Source: Hyphomicrobiaceae bacterium
GTDB taxonomy: Bacteria; Pseudomonadota; Alphaproteobacteria; Rhizobiales; Xanthobacteraceae
Direction: 5' to 3'
Assembly: GCA_947472885.1 (NCBI GenBank)
Contig: CANJBX010000042.1
Coordinates: 1 to 32,989, forward strand
DNA: 32,989 nt
Both the position numbers and the translations under genes were made by a program. The notes under the pieces are model-generated. The model was given only the letters and a program-made list of their open reading frames with translations. It did not search any database and was not told the origin of the DNA. Shown in pieces: positions 32,006-32,989 of the stretch (the first letter of the stretch is position 1; the number at the start of each line of letters is the position of its first letter).

Positions 32006-32198
32006 TCTGAGTTTTTGTCGCACCCGCAGACGCTGCTCTCTATACTGCTTACGAAATTGAACTCTGTTAAACGGAATCCAGCCCCATTCTAACTTGTAAC
32101 AAGTAAATGGCACGGACAGCGTCCGACCTAAACGCACCGCCAAAATGGGAAGCCGGCATCTCGGCGCTTCAGGTAACGATCCTGCTCGCAGGAGAATC
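32006..32198. other. Intergenic stretch without recognisable genes
   Basis: Between the enoyl-CoA hydratase stop and the terminator-like hairpin I see no protein-like open frame on either strand. A small perfect hairpin, TCCTG-CTCG-CAGGA, is at 32180-32193. Confidence 0.5.
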
Positions 32199-32228
32199 GC
32201 CGCCGGCCCTCACGCGAAGGTCGGCGGC
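32199..32228 (-). terminator. Strong GC-rich hairpin after the truncated hydrolase
   Basis: GCCGCCGGCC (32199-32208) pairs with GGTCGGCGGC (32219-32228), ten pairs with one G-T wobble, around a 10-base loop. On the minus strand it follows the hydrolase stop (32244-32246) by about 15 bases and is preceded by an A-run and followed by GATTCT. On the plus strand TTTT lies 4 bases after the stem (32232-32235), so it may also end the hydratase transcript. Confidence 0.6.
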
Positions 32229-32243
32229 GGATTTTACGATGCC

Positions 32244-32575
32244 TTAATTGGCTGAAGCTTGGGAGCTCACGGCCTTCATCGCCGTAGCAATGAGCGCTGC
32301 AACCGCCTCGGGTTGCGAGACGTAGATTGCATGACTGCCTTTCTCTTCGACGACAGTCGAGCCCGCACGCTTGGACATCTGGCGTTGTGCAGGCGGCGGG
32401 ATCATCTTGTCGTCCGTCGCGACCAGATACCAGCTCGACTTGGTCTTCCAGGCGGGCTCGGTCACTGCACCGGAAAGCGCACCAACGCCCCACGGCACTT
32501 GCGAGTCGGCCATAAAAATAGCCTTTGCTTCGCCAACAAGCCTATCGTCCACAAATTGCACGAAGCTTTCGCCCC
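32244..32575 (-). pseudogene. 5'-truncated alpha/beta-hydrolase
   Basis: About the last 105 residues of an alpha/beta-hydrolase are recognisable: FVQFVDDRL, AIFMADSQVPWGVGALSG, EPAWKTKSSWYLVATDDKMIP and KGSHAIYVSQPEAVAAL. These hold the late active-site Asp region (ATDD) and catalytic His (GSH). The first half, with the nucleophile elbow and oxyanion hole, is missing. Open reading continues upstream to an ATG at 32705, but that extra stretch shows no hydrolase similarity and overlaps a tRNA-like scrap. Family members are about 230-280 residues, so more than half is gone. The break near 32575 lies a few hundred bases from a probable insertion sequence, which suggests loss by rearrangement. A functional product is unlikely. 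Confidence 0.7.
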
Positions 32576-32934
32576 GGTGCTGGCAGCGGGGATCTAAATC
32601 CACACTACTGGCTCGGCTCGGCTTGATCTCCGCTGCTTCGAACCAGTCTCTCCGCCAAAACCAACCTGTCTCCCGGCCGCTGGCGACCTTGAAACGGATA
32701 TCCAAAATCTAGCTCCAGAGACTTCCACTATATGGTGCCCATTTAAGGCTTTAAAGTTTGTGTAAGTATGCTGGAGACTTACATCCGTCAGGCTAAAGGC
32801 CGCCAGCAGCGTACAATTTCGCAGGATGGTCGGTGGGAAGCGAGCTATGGTCAAAAGTTGGTGACGGGGTAGATCAGGAAGGCGGCATATCGTGGGGGTA
32901 GTTGAAGCCTCCACTTCTCCACCGAAGGAGTAAT
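32576..32934. other. Gene-poor junction between truncated hydrolase and probable insertion sequence
   Basis: This stretch is visibly less GC-rich than the rest and has no convincing gene. Open frames here are short and do not resemble proteins. It contains a tRNA-Ser 3'-end-like segment at 32631-32657. The outer end of the insertion sequence probably lies somewhere after about 32730, but I cannot define its terminal repeat because the other end is outside the window. Confidence 0.5.
32631..32657 (+). other. tRNA-Ser 3'-end-like fragment (possible attachment-site scar)
   Basis: TTCGAA (32637-32642), as in a T-loop, is followed after four bases by TCTCTCCGCCA (32647-32657), which equals the acceptor end of typical tRNA-Ser including the CCA-proximal bases. 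The T-stem pairs poorly and no 5' acceptor half is found upstream, so it is not a working tRNA. Integrative elements often leave such 3' ends as attachment sites. Confidence 0.35.
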
Positions 32935-32939
32935 ATGCC

Positions 32940-32989
32940 GTGTCGAATTCTAACGTCGTCAAACTGGTTCAGCCAGGCACCTTCAGCGA
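32940..32989 (+). mobile_element. Start of a probable IS256-family transposase (cut by window end)
   Basis: From GTG 32940 the frame reads MSNSNVVKLVQPGTFS and runs off the window. A GAAGGAG ribosome site ends 9 bases upstream, and TAA closes the frame before it. The opening resembles the N-terminus of rhizobial IS256-family (mutator-type) transposases, which continue into a conserved DPLTEVLRNGA region outside this window. An ATG at 32935 in another frame is better spaced from the ribosome site but gives an unfamiliar peptide. With 16 codons visible the call rests on recall of the N-terminal pattern. Confidence 0.5.

Noticed and set aside
32576-32660. Complete tRNA-Ser gene
   Set aside because: Only the 3' end fits; no matching 5' acceptor strand, D-arm or paired T-stem can be found upstream.
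1-32989. CRISPR arrays or long direct repeats
   Set aside because: No regularly spaced repeat units were seen on reading through; the only notable duplicated segment is the internal HxlR duplication.

Overview
The window looks like a piece of a GC-rich alphaproteobacterial chromosome, most likely a Bradyrhizobium/Rhodopseudomonas/Afipia-type member of the Hyphomicrobiales. This rests on the codon bias towards G/C third positions, frequent GTG/TTG starts, the density of Liv-type ABC transporters and acyl-CoA enzymes, and an exact GGAAC-N16-CGTT motif of the kind used by the alphaproteobacterial stress sigma factor EcfG. The genus is an inference.

Almost every gene points to uptake and CoA-dependent breakdown of organic acids, probably aromatic or hydroaromatic. 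Bases 1-10.9 kb: an AraC regulator diverges from an HpaB-type flavin monooxygenase and an isochorismatase-like hydrolase. These are followed by an aryl-CoA ligase (opposite strand), an OYE-like FMN reductase, a minus-strand operon (two small hot-dog hydratases plus a CaiB/BaiF CoA-transferase) diverging from a LysR regulator, and a metallo-beta-lactamase-fold hydrolase. Bases 11-19.9 kb, plus strand: a complete Liv-type ABC transporter (G-H-M-K-F), a D-2-hydroxyacid dehydrogenase, an NDP-forming acyl-CoA synthetase, a SnoaL-like protein and a small iron-permease-family membrane protein with an EcfG-type promoter. Bases 19.9-24.5 kb: a tight operon of carotenoid oxygenase, thiolase and nitronate monooxygenase-like protein, diverging from a tandem-duplicated HxlR regulator. 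Bases 24.5-31.1 kb, minus strand: a second complete Liv-type transporter, translationally coupled and carrying an AMP-forming long-chain acyl-CoA synthetase. Bases 31.2 kb to the end: an enoyl-CoA hydratase with a suspicious N-terminus, a 5'-truncated alpha/beta-hydrolase, a tRNA-Ser 3'-end-like scrap and what looks like the start of an IS256-family transposase cut by the window edge.

A working picture, which is inference: substrates enter through the two transporters; the monooxygenase and the carotenoid/stilbene-type oxygenase attack them; ligases and a CoA-transferase activate the acids; hot-dog hydratases, enoyl-CoA hydratase and thiolase process the CoA esters. No flavin reductase partner for the HpaB-type enzyme and no acyl-CoA dehydrogenase are present, so the pathway is incomplete here.

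The most unusual items are a thiolase lacking two canonical catalytic residues, an HxlR regulator built from an exact 163-residue tandem duplication with paired cysteine motifs, a hydrolase gene whose stop codon appears lost by one base so that it reads 236 codons into the antisense of its neighbour, and the EcfG-type promoter placed almost on top of a start codon.
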